NCBI RefSeq assembly: GCF_014650895.1
Contig: NZ_BMVV01000014.1
Span: 124,001 to 188,000, forward strand
DNA: 64,000 bases
Direction: 5' to 3'
Source: Streptomyces omiyaensis
Lineage (GTDB): Bacteria > Actinomycetota > Actinomycetes > Streptomycetales > Streptomycetaceae
Below are positions 1-7,761 of the stretch, in pieces. The notes under the pieces are model-generated. The model worked only from the letters and a program-made list of their open reading frames with translations, searched no databases and was not told the DNA's origin. The position numbers and the translations under genes were made by a program. Each line of letters begins with the position of its first letter. Position 1 is the first letter of the stretch.

Positions 1-1404
1 CCTGCCGACGACCGCTTCCCCGACGACGACGCCCTGATCGCCCGCCTCCCGGCCGGCTTCCGCATCGGCGCCGCCACCTCCGCCTACCAGATCGAGGGGG
101 CCGCGGCCGAGGACGGCCGCACCGCCTCCATCTGGGACACCTTCAGCCGCGTGCCCGGCGCCGTCGACAACGGCGACACCGGGGACACGGCCTGCGACCA
201 CTACCACCGGATGCCCCAGGACGTCGCCCTCATGGCGGACCTCGGCCTCGACACGTACCGCTTCTCCGTCGCCTGGCCGCGGGTCCAGCCCGGCGGCCGA
301 GGCCCCGCCAACCCGGCCGGGCTCGCCTTCTACGACCGGCTGGTCGACGAACTCCTCGGCCGCGGGATCACCCCCTGGCTCACCCTCTACCACTGGGACC
401 TGCCGCAGGAGCTCCAGGACGCCGGCGGCTGGACCGCCCGGGACACCGCCCACCGCTTCGCCGACTACGCCGCCCTCGTCCACGACCGGCTCGGCGACCG
501 CGTCGCCCACTGGACCACCCTCAACGAGCCCTTCTGCTCGGCGGTCCTCGGCCACGTCGAGGGCGTGCACGCGCCCGGCGGACGCTCGCTCGCCGACGGC
601 GTCGCCGCCGTGCACCACCTGCACCTCGCCCACGGCCTCGCCGCCCGCCGGCTGCGCGCCGACGCCCGCCGCCCCCTCGACCTCGCCGTCACCCACCTCC
701 TCGGCACCAGCGCCCCCGCCACCGACGCCCCCGCCGACCGCGAGGCCGCCCGCCGCGCCGACGCCTTCGGCTTCCGCTTCTACCTCGACCCGATCCTGCG
801 CGGCCGCTACCCGGACGACCTGATCGCCGACCTCGCCGCGCAGGGCATCGAGATCCCCGTCCGCGAGGGTGACCTGGCCGCCATCTCCACCCCGATCGAC
901 ACCCTGGGCGTCAACTACTACCGCTCGATGCGCAGTTCGGGTACGGACGAGAACGGCGCGGACGTCGACGCCCGGGGCCTGCCGGTCACCCGCGGCCTCC
1001 CGCACGGCGGGCTGCCCGTCACCGGGCTCGGCTGGGAGGTCATGCCCCACGACCTGACCGAGCTCCTGCTGCGCATCGCCCGCGACTACCCCGGCACCCC
1101 CATGGTGATCACCGAGAGCGGCGCCGCCTACGACGACGTCCCGGACGCCGACGGGTACGTCGACGACCGGGAGCGCACCGCCTACCTCTCCGCGCACCTC
1201 GCGGCCGTCGCCCGCGCCCGCGAGGCCGGCGCCGACGTCCGCGGCTACCTCGCCTGGTCGCTGCTCGACAACTTCGAGTGGGCCTACGGCTACGCCCAGC
1301 GCTTCGGCCTGGTCCGCGTCGACTACGCGACCCAGAGGCGCACGCCCAAGCGCAGCGCCCGCTGGCTGCGCGACACCGCCCACCGGGTGCGCGGCCGGGC
1401 CTGA
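1..1404 (+). CDS. GH1 family beta-glucosidase, 5'-truncated by window edge
   Basis: Retaining family 1 glycoside hydrolase, probably cytosolic, hydrolysing cello-oligosaccharides or other beta-glucosides. The reading frame is open from base 1, so the true start lies upstream. The first visible residues include FRIGAATSAYQIEGA, the conserved GH1 N-terminal signature. The acid/base glutamate is in TLNEPF (codon 526-528) and the nucleophile in ITESG (codon 1114-1116). The family consensus at the second site is TENG, so Ser replaces Asn next to the nucleophile. The C-terminal LLDNFEWAYGY motif is intact, so the enzyme should be complete at this end. Any sugar ABC transporter partner would lie upstream of the window. 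Family assignment is sure; substrate is not. Confidence 0.95.
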   Translation, partial: PADDRFPDDDALIARLPAGFRIGAATSAYQIEGAAAEDGRTASIWDTFSRVPGAVDNGDTGDTACDHYHRMPQDVALMADLGLDTYRFSVAWPRVQPGGRGPANPAGLAFYDRLVDELLGRGITPWLTLYHWDLPQELQDAGGWTARDTAHRFADYAALVHDRLGDRVAHWTTLNEPFCSAVLGHVEGVHAPGGRSLADGVAAVHHLHLAHGLAARRLRADARRPLDLAVTHLLGTSAPATDAPADREAARRADAFGFRFYLDPILRGRYPDDLIADLAAQGIEIPVREGDLAAISTPIDTLGVNYYRSMRSSGTDENGADVDARGLPVTRGLPHGGLPVTGLGWEVMPHDLTELLLRIARDYPGTPMVITESGAAYDDVPDADGYVDDRERTAYLSAHLAAVARAREAGADVRGYLAWSLLDNFEWAYGYAQRFGLVRVDYATQRRTPKRSARWLRDTAHRVRGRA

Positions 1405-1534
1405 CCGGCGATTGCGGCCGGCACCGGGGCGGCGGACGATGGGAGGAGGGCGGTCCCGGCCGCCGGGCGGCGCCGGCCCGCCGTCCCCTTCCCGCGGCCC
1501 GGGCCCGGGACCGCGCAGGACCCAAGGAGACGTC

Positions 1535-1705
1535 ATGGCCGAAGCGCAGGGCGACCCGCTCGCCTCCTGGACCGGACGACTGCTCCGCCTCGGCGTCGGC
1601 ATCTCGCCGGACGACGCCAGGGCGTTCGTCCACGACCTCTACGCCCACGCGCAGTCCGACCTCGACGCGGAACGCGCCGAGGCCGACTTCCGCCGCGAGG
1701 AGTAG
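1535..1705 (+). CDS. small hypothetical protein, 56 aa
   Basis: Short acidic protein with no family I recognise. The ATG at 1535 is preceded by AAGGAG (1524-1529) at good spacing, so I prefer it to an in-frame start further upstream that would add a low-complexity Arg/Gly/Pro leader. Its interior (LASWTGRLLRLGVGISPDDA, then acidic/Arg-rich helix) predicts one amphipathic helix followed by a charged helix. There is no signal peptide or membrane segment. It follows the GH1 gene by about 130 bases and converges on the PadR/HAAS pair. Function unknown. Confidence 0.6.
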   Translation: MAEAQGDPLASWTGRLLRLGVGISPDDARAFVHDLYAHAQSDLDAERAEADFRREE

Positions 1706-1722
1706 CCTCCCCCGGCCGCGCG

Positions 1723-2307
1723 TCAGTCGCGGAGCGCCCGCAGCAGGACCAGGGCGCCGGCGGCCGGCACGCCGACCAGGAACACGCCGAGCAGCAGCAG
1801 CTCCAGGGGGCCGATCCGGCCGCCGGCGAGCAGCAGCCCGCCGAGGAGCAGGAGCAGCGGCACGGCCACGGAGGTGGCCGTGCCGATCCGCTTGTGCCGG
1901 GCGTCCCACAGCGGGGTCTTCCACAGCAGCGCCAGCCCGATCGCCAGGACCAGGGCGCCCGCGAAGGGGGAGCCCAGGATCAGCAGGCCGCCGAGGGCCG
2001 GCAGGGCCGCGATCAGCCGGGCGGCCCGGCGGCCGGAGAGCGGCCCCACCGGTGCGAGGACCGCGGCGGTGGTGGTGGCGCCGGTGCGCGGTCCCTCCTC
2101 GGCGAGCGCGGAGGCGGCCACCGTGCGGGGCTCGCCCAGTCCGTCGAGGACCGCGCGGATCGCGTCGTCGTCGGCGGCCTCGCTCACCTCGACGTGCTCG
2201 CGGAGGTCCGCGAGCAGCTCGGCCCGGCGGTCGGCCGGGAGTTCGGCGGTCTCGCGGGCCACGGAGTCGAGGTAGGCCGCGACGAGCGGGTGGTCGATGG
2301 CGTTCAT
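1723..2307 (-). CDS. HAAS-domain (DUF1700-like) membrane protein
   Basis: Membrane protein of 194 aa encoded directly behind a PadR regulator. The N-terminal about 60 residues (YLDSVARETAELPADRRAEL ... IRAVLDGLGEP) match the HAAS signalling-domain pattern, a helical module usually paired with PadR regulators. The rest contains about four hydrophobic segments (around residues 95-125 and 140-185) separated by short basic loops. The start ATG overlaps the padR stop by four bases (ATGA), which indicates translational coupling. Known HAAS proteins are thought to modulate their PadR partner at the membrane; that role here is inference from context. Confidence 0.85.
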   Translation of the reverse strand: MNAIDHPLVAAYLDSVARETAELPADRRAELLADLREHVEVSEAADDDAIRAVLDGLGEPRTVAASALAEEGPRTGATTTAAVLAPVGPLSGRRAARLIAALPALGGLLILGSPFAGALVLAIGLALLWKTPLWDARHKRIGTATSVAVPLLLLLGGLLLAGGRIGPLELLLLGVFLVGVPAAGALVLLRALRD

Positions 2308-2657
2308 GCGGTGTCCCCCTGTGGGTCGGTGAGGAAGTGGTCGACGGCGTCGCGGAAGAGCGGCCACGCCCCGGCGAACTCGGCGAGGGCCGCCGTGCCG
2401 AGGGCCGTCAGGGCGTAGTAGCGGCGCGGCGGCCCGCTGGGGGACTCGCGCAGCTCGGTGTCGACGAACCCCTCCCGCCGCAGCCGCGACAGCAGGGGGT
2501 AGATCGTGCCCTGGCTGGTGGTCATCACGCTGACCGCGGACAGCTCGGTGAGGAGCTCGACGCCGTACTTCGGCTCGTCCCTGAGCAGCGCGAGGACGCA
2601 GTACTCCAGCACTCCCTTGCGGAGCTGGCTGGAGACCCTGCCCCCGGCCTCGTTCAT
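2304..2657 (-). CDS. PadR family transcriptional regulator
   Basis: DNA-binding winged-helix regulator of 117 aa, the usual size for short PadR proteins. The core LRKGVLEYCVLALL, YGVELLTEL, QGTIYPLLSRLRREGFV and RRYYALTALG follows the PadR family pattern end to end. I chose the ATG at 2657 (protein starting MNEAGGR). An upstream in-frame ATG at 2675 exists, but neither has a strong ribosome binding site, so the transcript may be leaderless. It is coupled to the HAAS membrane gene. A TTGCATTGCA motif just upstream could be part of its own operator. The regulon is unknown but likely includes this pair. Confidence 0.88.
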   Translation of the reverse strand: MNEAGGRVSSQLRKGVLEYCVLALLRDEPKYGVELLTELSAVSVMTTSQGTIYPLLSRLRREGFVDTELRESPSGPPRRYYALTALGTAALAEFAGAWPLFRDAVDHFLTDPQGDTA

Positions 2658-2819
2658 TGCGTTACCAGGAACCATGCAATGCAAGATACTGCCGCCGGAC
2701 GGCTTCGACAAGCCGCGCCGCACCGTCGCACCCCGCCCCCGCCCGGCGGGAACCGGCCGCTCCGGCCGATCGTGTTACGGGGGAGCAGATGACGTGACGC
2801 CGAGACGAGGGGAGACGTG

Positions 2820-3899
2820 GTGACCGCCAACGAGGCGAGGATCGAGGGGGACACCCTGCTGCTGGGGGACGGCGTGCGGGTCCGCTTCATCCGCACGCTC
2901 CGGCTGCCGGAGACCGGCACCCACCGGCTGCCCCCGGGGCTCGGCACCTTCCCGCTCCGCCGGGTCGAGGACCACCCCGACACCGTCCCCGAGCAGTGGC
3001 GCGCCAAGGGCGGGGTGATGATGCCGGTCTACCTCCGCGAGGCGATGTGGCTCAGCTTCGCCGGCAGCCCGGAGCCCACCGCGCTCCAGGTCGGCGTGGG
3101 GAAGGTCTGCGCGGTCTCCGGCCGGAAGTGGACCGGCCGGCTCTCCCGGAGACCGCAGAACTACGTGGTGCTGCCCCGCCAGCCGTGGCTCGACGGCATC
3201 AACTCCGGCCGGGGCACGGTGCGCCAGTTCGTCGCCGTCCCGCTCGGCATGGGCGCCACCGTCGAGGGCCAGGTCACCGGCGAGGAGACCGTCGGCGGCC
3301 TCCAGCTCCAGGCCTTCCCGCTCGCCCCGGAGCCGCGCGCCGCCTGGCGCGAGGAGCAGCGCCGGCTCGCCGAGGAGCGGCGGCGCCAGGCCGAGGAGCG
3401 GGCCGGGATCCTCGCCGCCGGCCCGCCGCCCGCGCCGTCGTTCGGCGGCTACGGCGCCCCGCCGCCGATGCCGATGGCCGCCCCCGGGGGACCGCCGCCG
3501 GCCGCCGCCGCGATGGGCATCGGCGCCGGCGGCACCATGCGCCAGGAGGTGTACGAGGACGACCGGCCCGCCCGCGACTGGTCCGACACCGCCCAGGCCC
3601 GCGTCTTCGTCCATCTGGTCACCCCGCCCGAGTGGCGCCGCATCACCGGCGAGGAGCCGCCGCCGTCCCCCGCCGACCGCGCCGCCTACACGCGCGCCGG
3701 CCTGCCCTGGTACGACTACTTCGACGCCGACGGCACCGACCTCGCCCCCTCCGGGACGCTGGCCGACGTCAAGCCCGTCGGCGAGTGGCTCGGCGACGAC
3801 CTCGACCCGTGGGCCCCGCCGGCCCCGCACCAGATCAAGCCGCTCGGCCCGCCCCCGCCGCCGCCCGGCGGCGCGCCGATCGCCGACGGCGACTGGTGA
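2820..3899 (+). CDS. conserved hypothetical protein with Pro/Gly-rich C-terminus
   Basis: Protein of about 359 aa. Residues 1-170 form a compact domain with strongly patterned motifs (YLREAMWLSF, GKVCAVSG, NYVVLPRQPWLDG, GMGATVEGQVTGEE). I have seen this motif set in uncharacterised bacterial and fungal proteins, but no function is known to me. A charged Glu/Arg helix (about 180-205) and a Pro/Ala/Gly linker follow, then a C-terminal part with two acidic-aromatic patches (PWYDYFDADG). No signal peptide. GTG 2820 fits AGGGGAG at 2808-2814 better than GTG 2817. It is divergent from padR and ends at a strong terminator. Confidence 0.7.
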   Translation: MTANEARIEGDTLLLGDGVRVRFIRTLRLPETGTHRLPPGLGTFPLRRVEDHPDTVPEQWRAKGGVMMPVYLREAMWLSFAGSPEPTALQVGVGKVCAVSGRKWTGRLSRRPQNYVVLPRQPWLDGINSGRGTVRQFVAVPLGMGATVEGQVTGEETVGGLQLQAFPLAPEPRAAWREEQRRLAEERRRQAEERAGILAAGPPPAPSFGGYGAPPPMPMAAPGGPPPAAAAMGIGAGGTMRQEVYEDDRPARDWSDTAQARVFVHLVTPPEWRRITGEEPPPSPADRAAYTRAGLPWYDYFDADGTDLAPSGTLADVKPVGEWLGDDLDPWAPPAPHQIKPLGPPPPPPGGAPIADGDW

Positions 3900-3920
3900 A
3901 CCGCGCGGGCCGACGCCCCG

Positions 3921-3955
3921 CCCGGTCCGGGGGGGGGCGCCGCCCCCGGACCGGG
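3921..3955. terminator. strong intrinsic terminator hairpin
   Basis: Perfect 13-bp arms at 3921-3933 and 3943-3955 (CCCGGTCCGGGGG and its reverse complement) flank a 9-base GC loop, 22 bases after the stop of the conserved hypothetical gene. There is no U-tract, as is usual in streptomycetes. It separates this gene from thpR. Confidence 0.8.
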
Positions 3956-3999
3956 CCCCGGCCGCACGCCCCCGCGCCCGGCACGGTACGAAGACTCCT

Positions 4000-4581
4000 G
4001 TGAACGACACGATCCGGCCCGCCACCATCCGCGTCTTCGTCGCCCTGGCCCCGCCCGACGACGCCAAGGACGAGCTCGCCCGGGCCCTGGCCCCGGCCTA
4101 CGCGGCCCACCCCGGCATGCGCTGGAACCGCATCGAGGACTGGCACGTCACCCTCGCCTTCCTCGGCGAGCTGCCCGTCGGCCTGGCGGACCGCCTCCAC
4201 GCCCCCCTCGCGGAGCTCGCCGCCGCCCGCCGCCCCCTCGGACTCGCCCTCCGGGGCGGCGGCCACTTCGACGAGCGGGTCCTGTGGAGCGGCATCGCCG
4301 GTGACGTGCCCGGCCTCCACCGCCTCGCCGACGAGGTGCGCGGCCTGGTGAAGGAAGCGGGCATCCCCTACGAGGGGCGCCCGCTGCGCCCGCACCTCAC
4401 CCTGGCCCGCGCCCGCCGCGGCGACCTCGACGGCGTCCCGGCCGGGGCCGCCGTCCTCGACGGCTTCGAGGGGCGGAGCTGGCCGGCCGCGCGGCTCCAC
4501 CTCGTCGGCAGCGGCCACGCCCGCGGCCCGGCCCCGGTCCGCTACCGCGACATCGACTCCTGGCCGTTCACCGGGGCCTGA
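4000..4581 (+). CDS. thpR: RNA 2',3'-cyclic phosphodiesterase
   Basis: 2H phosphoesterase superfamily enzyme that opens 2',3'-cyclic phosphates on RNA ends (the old 2'-5' RNA ligase). The 193-aa length is normal. Both catalytic HxTx motifs are present: HVTL at residues 49-52 and HLTL near residue 131. The typical opening RVFVALAPPD and the YEGRPLRPH stretch before the second motif also match. Start is GTG 4000. It stands alone behind a terminator, and its last 14 bases overlap the convergent DinB-type gene. Cytosolic; physiological RNA substrate not known in this organism. Confidence 0.93.
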   Translation: MNDTIRPATIRVFVALAPPDDAKDELARALAPAYAAHPGMRWNRIEDWHVTLAFLGELPVGLADRLHAPLAELAAARRPLGLALRGGGHFDERVLWSGIAGDVPGLHRLADEVRGLVKEAGIPYEGRPLRPHLTLARARRGDLDGVPAGAAVLDGFEGRSWPAARLHLVGSGHARGPAPVRYRDIDSWPFTGA

Positions 4582-5104
4582 CGGGCGCGCCCCGCGCGAT
4601 GTCGAGGCCGTGCACCAGGGTCTCGCCGAGCATCAGGCCCGTCGCCGCCGCCAGCGGGACGGTGCGCCCCGGCCCGTACCAGGGCGCGGGGACGGGCGTG
4701 GCGGGCGCCGGCCCCGCCGAACCCCGCAGGAAGGCCGCGCCCCGCTCGGCCGGGACCGTGCCGAGGCGCGCCCGCTCCGCGCCCGCGACGAGCCCGACGG
4801 AGAGCGCGTTCACGGCGGCGATCCGCTCCCCGAAGGCCGCCTCCCGCCCGTCCAGGACGGCGTCCCAGTCGACGGGCTCGTCCCCTGCGGCGACTCCGCC
4901 GCCGGGGACGGCCGCCCCGAAGGCGAGGTACACGGCGGCGAGATGGGCGCCGACGTCCCCGACGGACCAGACGGGGACCCCGGACGGCGCATCCAGGTCG
5001 CCGACCGCGCCCACCGTCTCCACCAGCCGCCCGATCGCGGCCTCCAGCGCGACGCGCGTCCGCGCGTGCTCGGCCACCGGATCGAAAGCCGTGACTGCAC
5101 CCAT
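4568..5104 (-). CDS. mycothiol-dependent maleylpyruvate isomerase family protein
   Basis: DinB/MDMPI-fold metalloprotein of 178 aa. The N-terminal helix with VWSVGDVGAHLAAVY and the C-terminal LVHGLDIARG are the two histidine-bearing motifs that hold the metal in this family. Members use mycothiol or similar low-molecular-weight thiols, and most actinomycete paralogues have no assigned substrate. The start ATG at 5104 has GGGGGA upstream on the minus strand. The protein is shorter than full-length members that carry an additional C-terminal domain. It converges on thpR with a short 3' overlap. Family sure, reaction unknown. Confidence 0.82.
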   Translation of the reverse strand: MGAVTAFDPVAEHARTRVALEAAIGRLVETVGAVGDLDAPSGVPVWSVGDVGAHLAAVYLAFGAAVPGGGVAAGDEPVDWDAVLDGREAAFGERIAAVNALSVGLVAGAERARLGTVPAERGAAFLRGSAGPAPATPVPAPWYGPGRTVPLAAATGLMLGETLVHGLDIARGAPVRPR

Positions 5105-5316
5105 GCGTGTTCCCCCGAGGCTGTGGACGGGCCCGCACGTCACCGCTCGGTAGAAACCGGGCGACAGACCCCCGCACCTCACGAACCGGGAACTGTCCGG
5201 GAACCTCCGCCCGGACGGAGGAGCGGACGGCGGGGCGGAGGAAGGGGCGAAGGGGCGGGGCGGAGGGACGGAGGGGTGGAGGTGCCGGACGAGTCGCGGC
5301 GCACGGCCCCGCCGCG

Positions 5317-6450
5317 TCAGCCGCCGCCCGCCGACCCCGTCGCCGGCCCCGCCGCCGTCCCCGCCGCCGGACGCGGCGCCGGACGCGGCGCGCGCAGGCG
5401 GTCGAGCAGCGCCGCCTCGGCCGCCTCCGACCGCGCGTCGCTCCACCGCCCGAGCGGCACCGCCCGCAGGTGCCGCCCCCGCGGATCGAGCAGGTGCCCG
5501 CCCAGCTTCATCGGCCAGAGCGTCAGCGCCCGGTCCGTCACGGCCAGTTCGGGAAACCGCTCGGCCAGCCGGGACTCGAAGGGCGCGATGTCGTCCACCG
5601 ACCGCAGCCACGCCGCCAGCAGCAGGTTGTACGGCCCCGACAGCGAGGCGCACAGCCGGATCTCCCGCAGCGCGCTGATCCGCTCCGCCAGCCGCGGCGC
5701 CCGGCTCTGCGGGACCGTGGCCCACAGCGACACCGACACCGGCCACCCCGACAGCGCCCGCGCCACCTCGCAGCGGTACACCAGCGCGTGCTCCGCCTCC
5801 AGCCGGTCGAGCCGCCGCCGGACCGTCGTCGGGCTGAGCCCGGTCCGCTCCGCCAGGCGCGCCGCGGACCGGCGCGGATCCTCGCTCAGCACCCGCACGA
5901 GCTCCAGGTCCCGCTCCTCCAGGAGCCGTCCGCCCGCCGGCCGGGCCGGAGCCGGACGCTCCGCGCCCGCGAGCCGCCGCCGCTGCTCCTCGGTCAGCCG
6001 GTCCAGCCGCCAGCGGCTCCCCTCGGTGTGGAGGGTGGTCGCCACCTGGGTGCGGGAGGCGGCCACCCCGTCCAGCGCGCCCAGCCGGAAGCCCACGTAC
6101 CGGGCCAGCTCGGCCTGGTCGGCGAAGACCGCGGTCACCAGCAGGTCCCGGCCGCCGCTGACGTGCTCCAGGTTGAAGACGTGCGGATCCTCGGCGACCT
6201 CGGCCGCGACCTCGTGCAGCCGGCCGGCCGCGCAGTCCACCTCGATGAAGGCCACCACGGCCGGGGCCTGGGCCCGCACCGCCGGGTGGACGCTGATCCA
6301 GGCGTTCCCGGCCCGTGTCAGCCGCGCCCAGCGCCGCGCCACCGTCGACGCGTCGAGCCCCAGGGCCTCGCCGACGGTCTGCCAGTCGGCGCGCGGCGCC
6401 ACCTGGAGGGCGGTCACCAGCAGATAGTCCAGCTCGTCGAGCAAGCCCAC
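5317..6450 (-). CDS. tandem Lrp/AsnC family transcriptional regulator
   Basis: About 377 aa, twice the normal Lrp/AsnC length, because it contains two complete HTH-plus-RAM units. Unit 1 starts LDELDYLLVTALQVAPRADW with a GLDASTVARRWARL recognition helix. Unit 2 starts ERDLELVRVLSEDPRRSAAR with GLSPTTVRRRLDRLE. Each is followed by an effector-binding beta-alpha-beta fold. Likely ligands are amino acids or their derivatives. Start is uncertain: GTG 6450, GTG 6453 or TTG 6444 behind GGAAGGG. It is divergent from the M20 amidohydrolase-MFS pair with about 100 bases between, so it probably controls them. The C-terminus is a low-complexity Pro/Ala tail. Confidence 0.9.
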   Translation of the reverse strand: MGLLDELDYLLVTALQVAPRADWQTVGEALGLDASTVARRWARLTRAGNAWISVHPAVRAQAPAVVAFIEVDCAAGRLHEVAAEVAEDPHVFNLEHVSGGRDLLVTAVFADQAELARYVGFRLGALDGVAASRTQVATTLHTEGSRWRLDRLTEEQRRRLAGAERPAPARPAGGRLLEERDLELVRVLSEDPRRSAARLAERTGLSPTTVRRRLDRLEAEHALVYRCEVARALSGWPVSVSLWATVPQSRAPRLAERISALREIRLCASLSGPYNLLLAAWLRSVDDIAPFESRLAERFPELAVTDRALTLWPMKLGGHLLDPRGRHLRAVPLGRWSDARSEAAEAALLDRLRAPRPAPRPAAGTAAGPATGSAGGG

Positions 6451-6552
6451 CACCCCTTCCCGAAACGGCGCATTCGCGCAAACGATCAGCCCCGAGCGGT
6501 GGAACCCTGCAGGAGCACTCCGTTCATCGGGCGGATCGGCACCATACCCGAC

Positions 6553-7761
6553 ATGTTCACGCACAGCGACGTCCTGGCTCACGCCGACGCCCTCATCGCC
6601 CTGCGGCACGACCTCCACCGCGAGCCCGAGCTCGGCCTGGAGCTGCCCCGCACCCGCAGCAAGGTCCTCGACGCGCTCGCCGGACTGCCCCTGGAGATCA
6701 CCCTCGGCGAACGGCTCACCTCCGTCACGGCCGTCCTGCGCGGCGGCCGCCCCGGCCCCGCCGTCCTGCTCCGCGGCGACATGGACGCCCTCCCCGTCCA
6801 GGAGGACACCGGCGTCCCGTACGCCTCCGGGCACCCGGGCCGCATGCACGCCTGCGGCCACGACCTCCACACCGCCGGACTCGTCGGCGCGGCCCGGCTC
6901 CTCGCCGGCCGCCGCGAGGAACTCGCCGGCGACGTCGTCCTGATGTTCCAGCCCGGCGAGGAGGGCATGGGCGGCGCCGGCCTGATGATCGAGGAGGGCG
7001 TCCTCGACGCCGCGGGCGACCGGGTGATCGCCGCCTACGCCCTCCACGTCACCTCCACCCTGCTGCCCACCGGCTACGCCGCCGTCCGCCCGGGCCCCAT
7101 GCTGGCCGCCTCCGACTCCGTCACCCTCACCGTCCGCGGCTCCGGCGGCCACGGCTCCTCGCCGCACTCCGCCAAGGACCCCGTGCCCGCCGTCTGCGAG
7201 ATCGTCACCGCCCTCCAGACGATGGTCACCCGCACCGTCGACGTCTTCGACCCGGCCGTCCTCACCGTCGGATCCCTGCACGCCGGATCCGCCGGGAACG
7301 TCATCCCGGAGACGGCCGTCCTGGAGGCGACCGTCCGGTCCTTCTCTCCTGCCACCCAGGCCGCCGTCCGCGCCGGCTTCGAGCGCGTCGTCCGGGGCGT
7401 CGCCGCGGCCCACGGCGTCGAGGCCGACCTCGACTACCGGGAGAACTACCCGGTCACCGAGAACGACCCGGCCGAGGCGGCGTTCGCGCTCCGCACCGCC
7501 CGGGGACTCCTCGGCGACGCCCACGCCTTCGAGGCCCCCCGCCCGCTCACCGGCTCCGAGGACTTCTCGCTCGTCCTGCGCGAGGTCCCCGGCGCCTACC
7601 TCGGCATCGGCGCCTGCCCGCCCGACCGCGACCCGGCCACCGCCCCCATGAACCACTCGCCCCAGGCCGTCTTCGACGACCACGCCGTCCTCGACGCCGC
7701 CGTCCTGCTCGCCGAACTCGCCGCCCGCCGCCTCCAGGAAGCCGCCGAGGAGCCCGCATGA
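6553..7761 (+). CDS. M20 family metal-dependent amidohydrolase
   Basis: Di-zinc M20D-type amidohydrolase/aminoacylase of 402 aa, acting on N-acylated or amidated amino acids or related conjugates. Visible metal-site motifs are LLRGDMDALPVQE, MHACGHDLHTA and FQPGEEGMGGA. The dimerisation lid has GSGGHGSSPH and GSLHAGSAGNVIPE, and the final ligand region is PMNHSPQAVF. Start ATG 6553; the next gene begins inside its stop (ATGA), so the two are coupled. With a divergent Lrp-type regulator and an exporter, the set looks like a substrate-induced hydrolysis/efflux unit. The exact amide is unknown. Confidence 0.93.
   Translation: MFTHSDVLAHADALIALRHDLHREPELGLELPRTRSKVLDALAGLPLEITLGERLTSVTAVLRGGRPGPAVLLRGDMDALPVQEDTGVPYASGHPGRMHACGHDLHTAGLVGAARLLAGRREELAGDVVLMFQPGEEGMGGAGLMIEEGVLDAAGDRVIAAYALHVTSTLLPTGYAAVRPGPMLAASDSVTLTVRGSGGHGSSPHSAKDPVPAVCEIVTALQTMVTRTVDVFDPAVLTVGSLHAGSAGNVIPETAVLEATVRSFSPATQAAVRAGFERVVRGVAAAHGVEADLDYRENYPVTENDPAEAAFALRTARGLLGDAHAFEAPRPLTGSEDFSLVLREVPGAYLGIGACPPDRDPATAPMNHSPQAVFDDHAVLDAAVLLAELAARRLQEAAEEPA

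Noticed and set aside
3449..3646. Small minus-strand frame inside the conserved hypothetical gene
   Set aside because: Arises from the Pro/Gly-rich linker coding region; no RBS or motif.
5317..7683. Very long minus-strand frame through the M20 hydrolase gene
   Set aside because: Only its downstream part (5317 to about 6450) is the real Lrp regulator. The rest is an antisense shadow of the hydrolase with no motifs.
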